From JADLEX01 sp964586775 (GTDB lineage Bacteria; Lernaellota; Lernaellaia; JACKCT01): DNA of 26,706 nt. Of the stretch, positions 15,505 through 23,490 are shown one piece after another; within the stretch, counting starts at the first letter, position 1, and each line of letters starts with the position of its first letter. The position numbers were made by a program, and so were the translations under genes. Below the pieces are notes generated by a model. That model worked only from the letters and a program-made list of their open reading frames with translations, ran no database searches and was not told where the DNA came from. The stretch is taken from positions 1-26,706 of the forward strand of contig CAZPJD010000072.1 in the NCBI GenBank assembly GCA_964586775.1. Reading direction: 5' to 3'.

Positions 15505-17565
15505 TTATCGTGGCCGGGCGGCAAACCCGGCGGCGAGGTTCTCGTCACGCCTTGGACGCAGGCGCGTGTCGAGTCGCGGCATGCACAGCAACGGCCCATT
15601 CCAGCACAGTTCGTCGGGCGGGACGACGACTTCCAGGCCGGAAGCCGTTGATTTCATGTCGATTTTCACTTCCGGCAGTTCGCGAATGCCAATATGGAGT
15701 CCCGGCGAGAAGACGTGCGTGACGATGCCAATCGTCGCGGCGGTCGCCAGGGCGACGATCCCCGCGGCCATGCGCGAAGGCGAGGGGGGAGCGTCGCCGA
15801 AGAGGAAGCACACACCGATGGCTCCGAGAATCCAGAACGACGCGGCGGCGAAACGCGGATCGGGGGCCATGATGTACCAAGCGATGAGCGCGAGGATGGA
15901 AGCGGCGGCGAGCGGGCGCAGCCCCGGAACAACCACTCGTCGGCGGATCGCCGCGACAAATCCCACGAGGAACAGCGCCAGAGGAAACGAGACGTCGAAC
16001 CAGCGCGCCGAGGTACGCGCCAGCCACGGGCGGAACCACGCGTCGTCGGCCAGGACGGCGTCGGGGTCGCGACGGCCGTCACGCGCAACGGCCTTGATGA
16101 TCTTCACGTCGTGCGCCGCCATGTCGGCGGGCATCGTCCATTCCGCGGGAAGTCCCGCGACCGCGACGGGGTACGACGGGTAGCCGCTCTGGATGAAGCC
16201 GCGAATCACCCACGGCGTCATGACGGCGAGGCCCAGCACCACGGCAACCCATCGGCGCTCGCGCAAGCCCATGGCGGCGCTCGGATCGTCGCGCCGGAGC
16301 GCGTTGAAGATCCACAGGGCGGCGGCGAAAACCGCGAAGCTGAGCTTGATCGCCACCCCCGCCGCGCACACGAGGGTGAAGGCGACGCGCGAGGGGCGAT
16401 CGGGCCCCTTCGCCGCGCGACGCACGAAGAGTTCCGCCGCGAACAGTCCCGCGATCACGACCGAGGCGTCGGGCGCGTGGCTGCTGACGAAGGGCCCCGC
16501 GGACCAGATCACGAGGATGGGTGCGAACGCCGCGAGAAAGAGATTCATGGCGGGCGACTCGCGCCGCCACAACCGGCCAAGTGCGGCAACCGAGCGCGCC
16601 GTCGCGACGAGGAAGAGCAATCCGTGCGCGAGCAAATGGCTGTGTCCGCGCCACAGGACATCGAGCGCGGCGGAAAACAGCAGCGAGGCGTTATTGAACG
16701 CGAGCCGCCCGTGCAGGTTGCCCAGGCCCGGCACCGCCGGATAGGCGAGCGCCCAGTTGATGGCGGGCAGGTGGTAGAAACCGAAGTCGGGCAGGCGTGG
16801 GCCGAGCAGGGCGCGATTGGCGATCCAAATCCCGGCGGCGGCGAACGCCGCGAGCGCCCACCGGTCGGCGCTGGTCGGCCTGCGAATCCCACCGTTACGC
16901 GCAAGTCGCATCCACCCGGCAAGGGCCGCGACGATCGGCGCCAACCAGCACGCGAACCCGATCCGCGCGAAGATGTGCCAAGCGACGAGCCACAGGGTGA
17001 CGATCGCCCAACCCGAGAAAAACACCTCGCCCCATCGCACCGCGCCGAGCGTCGATCGATCCGCGACGGCGAATCCCACGCCGATGAGGACCAGCGACGC
17101 AAAGACCCACACGAGGCCAATGTGGGCAATCGGTCCCAGGAGCGTCGAGATTTCGGAACCGATCGACGCGCCGGTCGCCCAGGCGGTCGCCGCGCGGCTG
17201 ACGATGCCGAACGAGAACAGACCAATGCCAAAGAGTGCGAAGATCGCGACGAGCCACGTCGCTAGGTCCTTGTCTTGTCGCGTCCACGCATCGCGCAGCG
17301 CGCGCGCGTCTTGCCGGATTTCGCGTCGGCTGAAAATCGCAAAGACCGCGCAGATGACGAGGGCGAGGAGTTTCAGGCCGAGGTCGAGTTGCACCGCCGC
17401 GACCGCGCGATCGGCGGGCGCGCCCGGCGGCAGCGTGGGCGGGTGCCCCAGCGTTACGACGATAACGACCGTCGCCAGCAGCGCGACCGCTCGCGCGGCC
17501 GAAGCGGACACGGGGAGTTCTTCGGTACGCGTCGGATTCGTCGTTGGCGTGTGCGTGGTCATCAT
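15505..17565 (-). CDS. Large polytopic membrane protein, LIC_10190-like (possible glycosyltransferase relative)
   Basis: The 686-residue protein has at least eleven membrane helices. The segment FGFYHLPAINW, followed by PGLGNLHGRLAFN (about 250-280), and a short C-terminal extracytoplasmic tail with CWNGPLLCMP are features I recognise from LIC_10190-family proteins, whose fold resembles GT-C-type lipid-linked sugar transferases. No catalytic activity has been shown for that family to my knowledge. The ATG pair 17565/17562 is chosen because the N-terminus there is short and polar before the first helix; the frame continues 150 codons upstream over the divergent gene and is not coding. There is no clear ribosome site. 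It starts only 36 nt from the divergent HD-HAD gene. Confidence 0.7.
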   Translation of the reverse strand: MMTTHTPTTNPTRTEELPVSASAARAVALLATVVIVVTLGHPPTLPPGAPADRAVAAVQLDLGLKLLALVICAVFAIFSRREIRQDARALRDAWTRQDKDLATWLVAIFALFGIGLFSFGIVSRAATAWATGASIGSEISTLLGPIAHIGLVWVFASLVLIGVGFAVADRSTLGAVRWGEVFFSGWAIVTLWLVAWHIFARIGFACWLAPIVAALAGWMRLARNGGIRRPTSADRWALAAFAAAGIWIANRALLGPRLPDFGFYHLPAINWALAYPAVPGLGNLHGRLAFNNASLLFSAALDVLWRGHSHLLAHGLLFLVATARSVAALGRLWRRESPAMNLFLAAFAPILVIWSAGPFVSSHAPDASVVIAGLFAAELFVRRAAKGPDRPSRVAFTLVCAAGVAIKLSFAVFAAALWIFNALRRDDPSAAMGLRERRWVAVVLGLAVMTPWVIRGFIQSGYPSYPVAVAGLPAEWTMPADMAAHDVKIIKAVARDGRRDPDAVLADDAWFRPWLARTSARWFDVSFPLALFLVGFVAAIRRRVVVPGLRPLAAASILALIAWYIMAPDPRFAAASFWILGAIGVCFLFGDAPPSPSRMAAGIVALATAATIGIVTHVFSPGLHIGIRELPEVKIDMKSTASGLEVVVPPDELCWNGPLLCMPRLDTRLRPRRDENLAAGFAARPR

Positions 17566-17601
17566 GAACGGCAACGAATATTGGCACAGCCGGGGGCGGA
17601 T

Positions 17602-19095
17602 ATGCCACATGCTCCGATCTGGACATTTCCGCGCGTCCGCGATACCGACACGCACCACCCGCGTCCGCTTGATACGGAGAATCAACTGAACTCGATTGTG
17701 AAATGGCTTCGCGAACGATTCCCCGATCCGGGGCCGCTGCCGGACGAAAGACCGGGCGACGAACTGGTTTCGTCGTTGTTCGGCGATTCGCGACGCGGGC
17801 TGCATATTCGCGCGGTCGCCGAGCGCGCGCGCGAACTTGCGCCACAACTCGGCCTCGGCCCGGCGTTCGAGAGGGATCTCGTCACGGCGGCGTACCTGCA
17901 CGACGTCGGCTACGCGCCCGCCGTGTTCCGCACGGGCTTTCATCAACTCGACGGCGCCGTCTGGTGCGCGCATCGGGGATATTCCGACGACATGGTCGCC
18001 GCCATTCTCACGCACTCCGGCGCGCGCGAAGAGGCCGCGCTCGATCCGCGCGTGCGAGGCATCTATGCGGACCTTCCGCCCATCGCGCCATCGCCGCTAG
18101 CCGACGCACTCACGCTGTGCGACGTGCGAACCTCGCCGACCGGCGAGCGTTTCACGCTGAACGAGCGGCTGCGGGAGATCGCCGCGCGATACGGCGCGGA
18201 GCACATCGTCACGCGATCGCAGGGCGAAGCCGCGCCGAGGATTCGCGAATCGCAATCGCGCGTACTGCGCCAAATCGCGCGAACGCAGGGCACGCCGCCG
18301 TGGGTGTTTATCGACGTGGACAACACGCTCGTCGGCCCGGGCGAAATGCCGCGCGAGGGGACTGTGCGGGCGATCCGCGATTACGTGACCGCGGGTGGGC
18401 GCGTGAGTCTCGCGACGGGCAAGCACGTCGAGGCGATTCGCCTGCTGCAACGCGCGCTCGATCTGCCCGGCCCGCACGTGGCGGGGAACGGCGCGCTGGT
18501 GGTGGACGGCGACGAGGTGCGTGCACTGTATCACCTCGACCCCGCGCACCTCGCTCTGACCGAGGAACTTCGGGGGATGGAGATCGCGTACATCGTTTAC
18601 GTTCGCGCCGAATTGCTCTCCGACTCACCCCATTTGACGGACGAAAAGATCTGGCGCTTGACGCGTTACTTCGAGTCCGCGCCGCGCCGGGTGGAGCGCG
18701 TTGTCGCGGACGACGAGCCGTTCAAGATCCTCACCTACGTCCCCCATGGCGACGAGCGCGAGCCCGCGGTGCGCGCGATGGCGACGCGGGCGGGGGTCGC
18801 GTGCGTGCGCACCGCGCCCGATTTTCTGGAGATGCTCGGCAACGAGGGCGGCAAGGCCTACGGCATGGAGCGGATTCTCGCGACCAAAAGCTGGCCGACG
18901 TTTCACACGGTCGCGATCGGCGACGGAGAGAACGACCTCACGATGATGCGGCGTGCCGGTCTCGCTTTCGCCGTGGCGAACGCCGAAGCCGCCGTGCGCG
19001 ACGCCGCTGATCGCGTGTTTGCCTCGTGCCACGACGAGGGCGCGGCCGACGCGCTGGATGCACTGCGTCGCCCTTGCGCAAGCGGCGAACGGTGA
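17602..19095 (+). CDS. HD-domain hydrolase fused to HAD-IIB (Cof-like) phosphatase
   Basis: The 497-residue protein joins two hydrolase domains. Residues about 40-200 form an HD domain: H100-D101 in YLHDVGY, with a further histidine in LTHSG near 135. Residues about 233-490 form a HAD phosphatase: motif I D238-V-D240-N-T, motif II around SLATGK, lysine in GGKAYGMERIL, and motif IV GDGEND (440-445), with the cap between motifs II and III as in Cof/sucrose-phosphate-phosphatase types. All key residues are present in both halves. ATG 17602 follows a GGGGG ribosome site. A role in nucleotide or sugar-phosphate turnover is plausible, but the substrate is unknown. The next genes (membrane protein, glycosylase) follow on the same strand after 55 nt. 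Confidence 0.85.
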   Translation: MPHAPIWTFPRVRDTDTHHPRPLDTENQLNSIVKWLRERFPDPGPLPDERPGDELVSSLFGDSRRGLHIRAVAERARELAPQLGLGPAFERDLVTAAYLHDVGYAPAVFRTGFHQLDGAVWCAHRGYSDDMVAAILTHSGAREEAALDPRVRGIYADLPPIAPSPLADALTLCDVRTSPTGERFTLNERLREIAARYGAEHIVTRSQGEAAPRIRESQSRVLRQIARTQGTPPWVFIDVDNTLVGPGEMPREGTVRAIRDYVTAGGRVSLATGKHVEAIRLLQRALDLPGPHVAGNGALVVDGDEVRALYHLDPAHLALTEELRGMEIAYIVYVRAELLSDSPHLTDEKIWRLTRYFESAPRRVERVVADDEPFKILTYVPHGDEREPAVRAMATRAGVACVRTAPDFLEMLGNEGGKAYGMERILATKSWPTFHTVAIGDGENDLTMMRRAGLAFAVANAEAAVRDAADRVFASCHDEGAADALDALRRPCASGER

Positions 19096-19150
19096 TTACG
19101 TTTTCGTGAACGAATGCGCGGGCAGGCATCGCCGCGCGCGGGAGAGACGC

Positions 19151-19504
19151 ATGAACCCGTTCTGGGGACGATTCTTCGCAAATATCGCCGGACTCGTGGT
19201 CATCCAGGCCCTGTTTGGCGGCATCTACTTTTCGGGAACGCTCGCGTTCGTACTCGCGGCATTCGTGCTGGGCATCGTCAACGCGGTGATCCGGCCCGTC
19301 GTCTCGGCCCTTGCCCTGCCGATCACGATTGTGACGCTCGGCATCTTTGCGCTCATCGTGAACGGTTTGCTTCTCGGTCTCGTCTCGTGGCTCACGCCCG
19401 GCTTTCACATCGAGGGTTGCGGCACGACGATCTTCGCCGCCCTCGTGCTCTCCATCGTCTCGGCCATTGCGGGCCGCGTGATCGGTGTCGAGATGGACGA
19501 TTGA
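19151..19504 (+). CDS. Small four-helix membrane protein, phage-holin-4-2-like family (PF04020 type)
   Basis: The 117-residue protein has four hydrophobic segments (about 8-25, 30-48, 57-78, 93-111). It carries the family's typical NAVIRPVVSALALPITI stretch followed by VTLGIFALIVNGLLL. Despite the family name it is a chromosomal protein of unknown function in many bacteria and not evidence for a phage. ATG 19151 has GGAGAG 7 nt upstream. Its stop shares one base with the start of the DNA glycosylase gene, so the two are co-translated. Confidence 0.85.
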   Translation: MNPFWGRFFANIAGLVVIQALFGGIYFSGTLAFVLAAFVLGIVNAVIRPVVSALALPITIVTLGIFALIVNGLLLGLVSWLTPGFHIEGCGTTIFAALVLSIVSAIAGRVIGVEMDD

Positions 19505-20166
19505 TGGCGCGCGGAAAACCGGCATCCCGCCACGCGCATCTGCCCGAGCCCGAACGCACCCTCGCCGCCGCCGACCCGCGCCTCGGCGATGCGATCGCCG
19601 CGGTGATCGAGGCGCACGGTGCGCAGCGCTATGTGAAACGAACGGGTTTCACGCCGTTTCAGATGCTCGCGCGGGCGATCGTCTTTCAACAGCTTTCGGG
19701 CAAGGCGGCCTCGACCATTTGGGGCCGATTTGCCGCGCTGTGCCCCGGCGGGCGCGTGACGCCCGAGTCGATTGGTGCGCTGCGTTTCGAGGACATGCGC
19801 GCGGCGGGGTTGTCGACCCAAAAAGCGACGTACCTGATCGACCTGGCGGAGCACGCGCGGAATCGCACCGTGCGCTTCACGCGCATCGGGCACCTGGATG
19901 ACGAGCAGGTCATCGACGCGCTCACGCACGTCAAGGGCGTGGGGCGCTGGACCGCGCAGATGTTCCTGATGTTCACGCTGCTGCGTCCCGACGTGCTGCC
20001 CGAGGGCGATCTGGGCGTGCGCAAGGGCGTGCAGATCATCCACCGCCGATCCGAGATGCCGACGCCCGCCGAGGTGCTGGCCGTCGGTGCGAAGTGGGCG
20101 CCGCACCGCAGCCTCGCCAGTCTCTACCTCTGGCGTGTTCAGGATTTGCAGGTGCCGGTGGAGTGA
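19504..20166 (+). CDS. DNA-3-methyladenine glycosylase II-like (AlkA/MAG, HhH-GPD)
   Basis: The 220-residue protein is a helix-hairpin-helix glycosylase that removes alkylated purines from DNA. The hairpin HVKGVGRWTAQM lies near 140-151. The catalytic aspartate is D169 in LPEGDLGVRKG. The N-terminal QMLARAIVFQQLSGKAA (about 54-70) is also typical. It lacks the extra N-terminal domain of E. coli AlkA and matches the shorter yeast MAG-like form. ATG 19504 overlaps the previous stop (TGATG). A weak 5-bp inverted repeat follows the stop (20167-20182). Confidence 0.9.
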   Translation: MARGKPASRHAHLPEPERTLAAADPRLGDAIAAVIEAHGAQRYVKRTGFTPFQMLARAIVFQQLSGKAASTIWGRFAALCPGGRVTPESIGALRFEDMRAAGLSTQKATYLIDLAEHARNRTVRFTRIGHLDDEQVIDALTHVKGVGRWTAQMFLMFTLLRPDVLPEGDLGVRKGVQIIHRRSEMPTPAEVLAVGAKWAPHRSLASLYLWRVQDLQVPVE

Positions 20167-20254
20167 TCGGGCGAATTCCCGAGCCTCGACGATTGAATTG
20201 GGGACGTGTTAGGGTTTCGCAATCGAATGGAGCCAATGCTCGGGGAGTGCGTCG

Positions 20255-21433
20255 ATGGGTTCCACGCCGTTTCGATTTACGCGCGTTGTTCTGAAAAACT
20301 GGAAGAACTTCAAGTCGGTCGATGTCGAATTGGCCCGCCGCGCATTCCTTGTGGGACCGAACGCGACGGGCAAATCGAATTTTCTCGATGCGATCCGTTT
20401 CTTGCGCGATCTCGCCACGGACGGCGGCGGTCTTGCTCAGGCCGTCGAATGGCGCGGAGGGGTTAGCCACATCCGGTCGTTGTTTGCGCGCCAGAATCCT
20501 GTCGTAGAGTTGACCGTCGAGTTGAAGTCGGACGCGGGTGAAGGATTTCGGTACATTCTTTCTTTCGACAGGCGATCGAATCGCGATGAGACCCCAATTG
20601 TTCGCAAAGAGGTGGTCGAACTGATCTCCGCTGATAACGAATCGACCACACTGCTGGAGCGTCCGGACAAAGCCGATTCGCGAGACCCCGAGCGACTGAC
20701 ACAAACGGCTGTTCAGCAGGTCACCGCGAACAAAAAGTTTCGCGACATGGTTGCGTTTTTCGACTCGATTACGTATCTCCACCTGGTTCCGCAATTGCTT
20801 CGCGAAGAGCAACTTCCACGCCGATCGGGGGGCACGCCAGATCAGTTTGGGCGCGATTTGCTGAACCAGATCAAGGCGGTCACGGAGAAAACGCGAACGG
20901 CACGTCTCAAACGGATCGGCGAGATCCTGCAGAAAGTCGTCCCTCGCTTCGAGAATCTGAACTACGTATTGGACGATGACGGACGACCGCGGCTGTACGT
21001 AAATTTCAAGAACTGGCGCCCGCAAGCCGCCAGGCAGTACGAGGTCCAGTTCTCCGACGGGACGCTGCGCCTGATCGGACTTCTGTGGTCGCTTCAGGAG
21101 CGCGCGGGCCCTCTGCTTCTGGAGGAGCCTGAACTCTCGTTGCACACGGCGATCGTCCGTCAAATGGCGCCCTTCATTCACCGGGCCCAGCGATCCCGCT
21201 CCGGGCGTCAGGTCATTCTCTCGACGCACAGCGAGCAGATTCTGCAGGACGACGGAATCGCGTCTGATGAGGTTCTGCTCGTGCAGCCCGTGAGTGAGGG
21301 TTCGGAGATCGTGGTCGGGGCTCAAATTCCCGAGGTCGCCCGTTTGATGGCGGCGGGACTGACGGCGAACGATACCATTTCGCCACGCACGGTTTTCGAC
21401 CAGATGTCCCTGTTCGCGGGCGTCGAGCTGTGA
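20255..21433 (+). CDS. OLD/RecF-like AAA ATPase (AAA_21), predicted defence-system sensor
   Basis: The 392-residue ATPase is of the SMC/ABC-like type. Its N-terminus has the pattern LKNWKNFKSVDVEL. Walker A is GPNATGKS (34-41). A helical middle part (about 110-230) follows. A signature-like SDGTLR (near 270) comes before Walker B LLLEEPE (287-293), and the switch histidine is H325 in LSTHSEQ. It carries no nuclease or TOPRIM domain of its own; the next gene, overlapping by 4 nt, supplies one. ATG 20255 has CGGGGAG 7 nt upstream. GC content is visibly lower than in the flanking operons (one line near 20521 is 50% GC). The arrangement matches split OLD systems such as PARIS (AriA/AriB), but AriA is a different ATPase family and the identity of this pair is unknown. 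Confidence 0.85.
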   Translation: MGSTPFRFTRVVLKNWKNFKSVDVELARRAFLVGPNATGKSNFLDAIRFLRDLATDGGGLAQAVEWRGGVSHIRSLFARQNPVVELTVELKSDAGEGFRYILSFDRRSNRDETPIVRKEVVELISADNESTTLLERPDKADSRDPERLTQTAVQQVTANKKFRDMVAFFDSITYLHLVPQLLREEQLPRRSGGTPDQFGRDLLNQIKAVTEKTRTARLKRIGEILQKVVPRFENLNYVLDDDGRPRLYVNFKNWRPQAARQYEVQFSDGTLRLIGLLWSLQERAGPLLLEEPELSLHTAIVRQMAPFIHRAQRSRSGRQVILSTHSEQILQDDGIASDEVLLVQPVSEGSEIVVGAQIPEVARLMAAGLTANDTISPRTVFDQMSLFAGVEL

Positions 21434-22041
21434 CGTTCGTCCCCGAATTCGTCGTTGCGGAAGGCGACCTCGACGCGGCCGCCGCGCGAAAAATCTTGGC
21501 CGTCGTCGGGGCGCTTCCGGTCGAATGGCGCCCGCATATTTCGGGGTCCAATCAGCGGTTTTGGATGGACGCAAAACGATACAACGAGGCCGCGCGGACA
21601 AAGAGGCTGAGAGTCGCCGGCTTCGCGGATCTGGAACGAATTGACGCGTGCGCTGGAGCATTGATCGCCGAGCATTTTCCCGGGGGTGTGGCAGCCACGT
21701 TTCGACTGAGGCTGGCGGCTCGTATGCTGGAGGACTGGCTGCTTGCCGATCACAACGCGGTTGCGAAGTTTCTCGAACTCCCCGTCGTCGTGGTGGAGAA
21801 GGAAGTCCGCGCCGGATCGGCGCATCCAAAAACGGTACTGGTGAATCTGGCCCGGAAATCCAGACGACGCGAGGTCAGAGACGAACTGGTCCCGGAACCA
21901 GGAAGCCGGGGACTCGTCGGTCCCGGCTACACCGTGACCGTGCGTCGATACATTGAAGACTTCTGGAACCCGGTCGCCGCGGCGCAACGCTCCGAGAGCA
22001 TGCGACGGGCGCTGGATGCACTCCGAGGTTCCTCGCCGTGA
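21430..22041 (+). CDS. DUF4276/TOPRIM-like protein, predicted effector paired with the ATPase
   Basis: The 203-residue protein shows a TOPRIM-like set of acidic residues: E11 in VVAEGD, then D67, E69 and D72 in ADLERID (the usual second aspartate is a glutamate here). The segment R98-x2-E101-x-W103-LLAD107 with a later HPK (132-134) agrees with DUF4276 proteins as I know them. In related systems such proteins cut DNA or RNA when released by the ATPase; that role is inferred here. GTG 21430 is within a GTGA overlap with the ATPase stop, so the two are made together. It is the last gene of the pair; a promoter for the next gene follows. DUF4435 or RloB relatives are the alternatives. Confidence 0.65.
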   Translation: MTFVPEFVVAEGDLDAAAARKILAVVGALPVEWRPHISGSNQRFWMDAKRYNEAARTKRLRVAGFADLERIDACAGALIAEHFPGGVAATFRLRLAARMLEDWLLADHNAVAKFLELPVVVVEKEVRAGSAHPKTVLVNLARKSRRREVRDELVPEPGSRGLVGPGYTVTVRRYIEDFWNPVAAAQRSESMRRALDALRGSSP

Positions 22042-22099
22042 CTGTTCGGGGCGGGATCCAGGGCCTCGGCATGTGAACGCCCCCATTTCACTGACCCGA

Positions 22100-22128
22100 T
22101 AGGCATTTTTCGCGACGCGTCGTATGAT
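22100..22128 (+). promoter_or_regulatory. Predicted promoter of the lipoprotein enzyme operon
   Basis: TAGGCA (22100-22105), 17 nt, TATGAT (22123-22128). The -10 is the same hexamer as in the por promoter. A start near 22135 would place the 22141-22156 hairpin at the very 5' end of the mRNA. Confidence 0.45.
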
Positions 22129-22140
22129 CGCCCATTCCAA

Positions 22141-22156
22141 ACCGGCCTTGGCCGGT
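22141..22156 (+). other. GC hairpin with following AAAATTTT, in the leader of the phosphoesterase gene
   Basis: ACCGGCC and GGCCGGT pair around two bases (effective loop CTTG), followed by AAAATTTT and then the GGAG ribosome site. It could terminate the ATPase/DUF4276 operon or be a 5' stabilising hairpin; the T-run is short, so either reading is open. Confidence 0.4.
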
Positions 22157-22176
22157 AAAATTTTGGAGTTTCGCGG

Positions 22177-23490
22177 ATGTCGATCAGATGGCTTGCGTGC
22201 GTATTTGCGATGACATTTGCGTTCGCCGCGTGTTCGGGCGGCGATTCGGATGGCGGCGACGACGCCGGCGCGCCGATCGCCGACGACGATACGGTCGATG
22301 ACGACGCCGGCATCGATGACGACAGCGCGACCGACGACGACACGTCGGATGACGACGCAGGCGACGACGACACCTTTCCGCCGCTGCCCGATGACGACGC
22401 GGACGACGACATCGATGACGACACAGACGACGACATCGGCGACGACGACTCGGTGCCGGTGGAGTGCGAGGCGAGCATCGTCCGCGAGCCCTACCTGCAG
22501 TGGGTGACAACCGACAGCGTGCGGGTGCGCTGGCGCACCGACGAGCCCGGCTACTCGATGGTGCGTTGGGGCGTCGACGACCGCGCGGAAGAGACGATCC
22601 TGTCGAACGACCTGGTGCGCAAACACGAGATGGTCATCACCGGCCTCGACCCGCGCACCGTCTATCCGTATCGCGTGGAGTCCTGCGGCGTGGAGAGCAC
22701 CACCGAGGACTTCATCACCGCGCCCGACGATCCGGCCGAAGCCTTCACCTTCGCGGTGTGGGGCGACACGCAGGATCATCCGGACGTGCACGAACAGGTG
22801 GCGGCCGAGGCGTACGATTGGGACCCGGACTTCGCGCTGCACGTCGGCGATCTGGTGGGTTCGGGTTGGCGCCCCGGAGATTACGACAACGAATTCTTCG
22901 GCCCAGCCAGGCAGTTTCTTCAGTCCACGCCGTTCTTTCCCGCGATGGGCAACCACGACGGCAACTCGCCGTTCTACTTCGACTCGTTCTATCAGCCCGG
23001 ATCGTGGGGCTACTACAGCTTCACTTACGGCAACACGTTCTTCATCGCGCTCAACACCACGTGGATCTACATCCCGGGCTCTGAGCAATACCGGTGGTTC
23101 GTGGACCAGCTCGAAAGCGAAGCGGCGCAGGACGCCGACTGGATCGTCGCCTACGCCCATCACCCGCCGTACAGCGAGGGCTGGGTCGGCTACGACGGCG
23201 AGCCGATGGTGCGCATGTTCCTCGTGCCGCTCTTCGAAGAGTACGGCGTGGACATCTACTTCTCCGGTCACACGCACAACTATGAGCGCGGCGCCAAAAA
23301 CGGCGTCACCTACATCATCTCGGGCGGCGGCGGCGGCGGACTCGATCCCTGGGCCCGCGATTACGAGCACGTCGAGGTTTGGGCGGGCGTACACCATTTC
23401 ACGGGTGTCACCGTCGACGGACCCACCATCGACATCGAGGCGGTGGATATCGACGGCAACCTCGTCGACACGTATCAGATCACGAAATGA
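22177..23490 (+). CDS. Lipoprotein metallophosphoesterase (purple-acid-phosphatase-like) with Asp-rich linker
   Basis: The 437-residue protein starts with a lipoprotein signal (C19 after FAA). Residues 21-91 form a linker with 37 aspartates in a DDD-x(1-3) rhythm. A fibronectin-III-like domain covers about 100-180 and a calcineurin-type phosphoesterase the rest. Metal ligands are D197 (GDTQ), GDLVG, N259-H260-D261, the HH of YAHHPP and H365/H367 in SGHTHNYER; all sites are present. This is the layout of purple acid phosphatases. It should act outside the cytoplasm, tethered to a membrane by the linker. ATG 22177 has GGAG 8 nt upstream. The stop overlaps the next gene (ATGA). Substrate is unknown; a phosphomonoesterase or phosphodiesterase role is likely. 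Confidence 0.88.
   Translation: MSIRWLACVFAMTFAFAACSGGDSDGGDDAGAPIADDDTVDDDAGIDDDSATDDDTSDDDAGDDDTFPPLPDDDADDDIDDDTDDDIGDDDSVPVECEASIVREPYLQWVTTDSVRVRWRTDEPGYSMVRWGVDDRAEETILSNDLVRKHEMVITGLDPRTVYPYRVESCGVESTTEDFITAPDDPAEAFTFAVWGDTQDHPDVHEQVAAEAYDWDPDFALHVGDLVGSGWRPGDYDNEFFGPARQFLQSTPFFPAMGNHDGNSPFYFDSFYQPGSWGYYSFTYGNTFFIALNTTWIYIPGSEQYRWFVDQLESEAAQDADWIVAYAHHPPYSEGWVGYDGEPMVRMFLVPLFEEYGVDIYFSGHTHNYERGAKNGVTYIISGGGGGGLDPWARDYEHVEVWAGVHHFTGVTVDGPTIDIEAVDIDGNLVDTYQITK

Noticed and set aside
15513..15531. Terminator of the LIC_10190-like gene
   Set aside because: The 6-bp stem lies inside the last codons of the gene and has no T-run after it.
19151..19504. Prophage holin
   Set aside because: The family name is historical. 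There are no lysis, structural or integrase genes around it, and it is translationally coupled to a DNA-repair gene.
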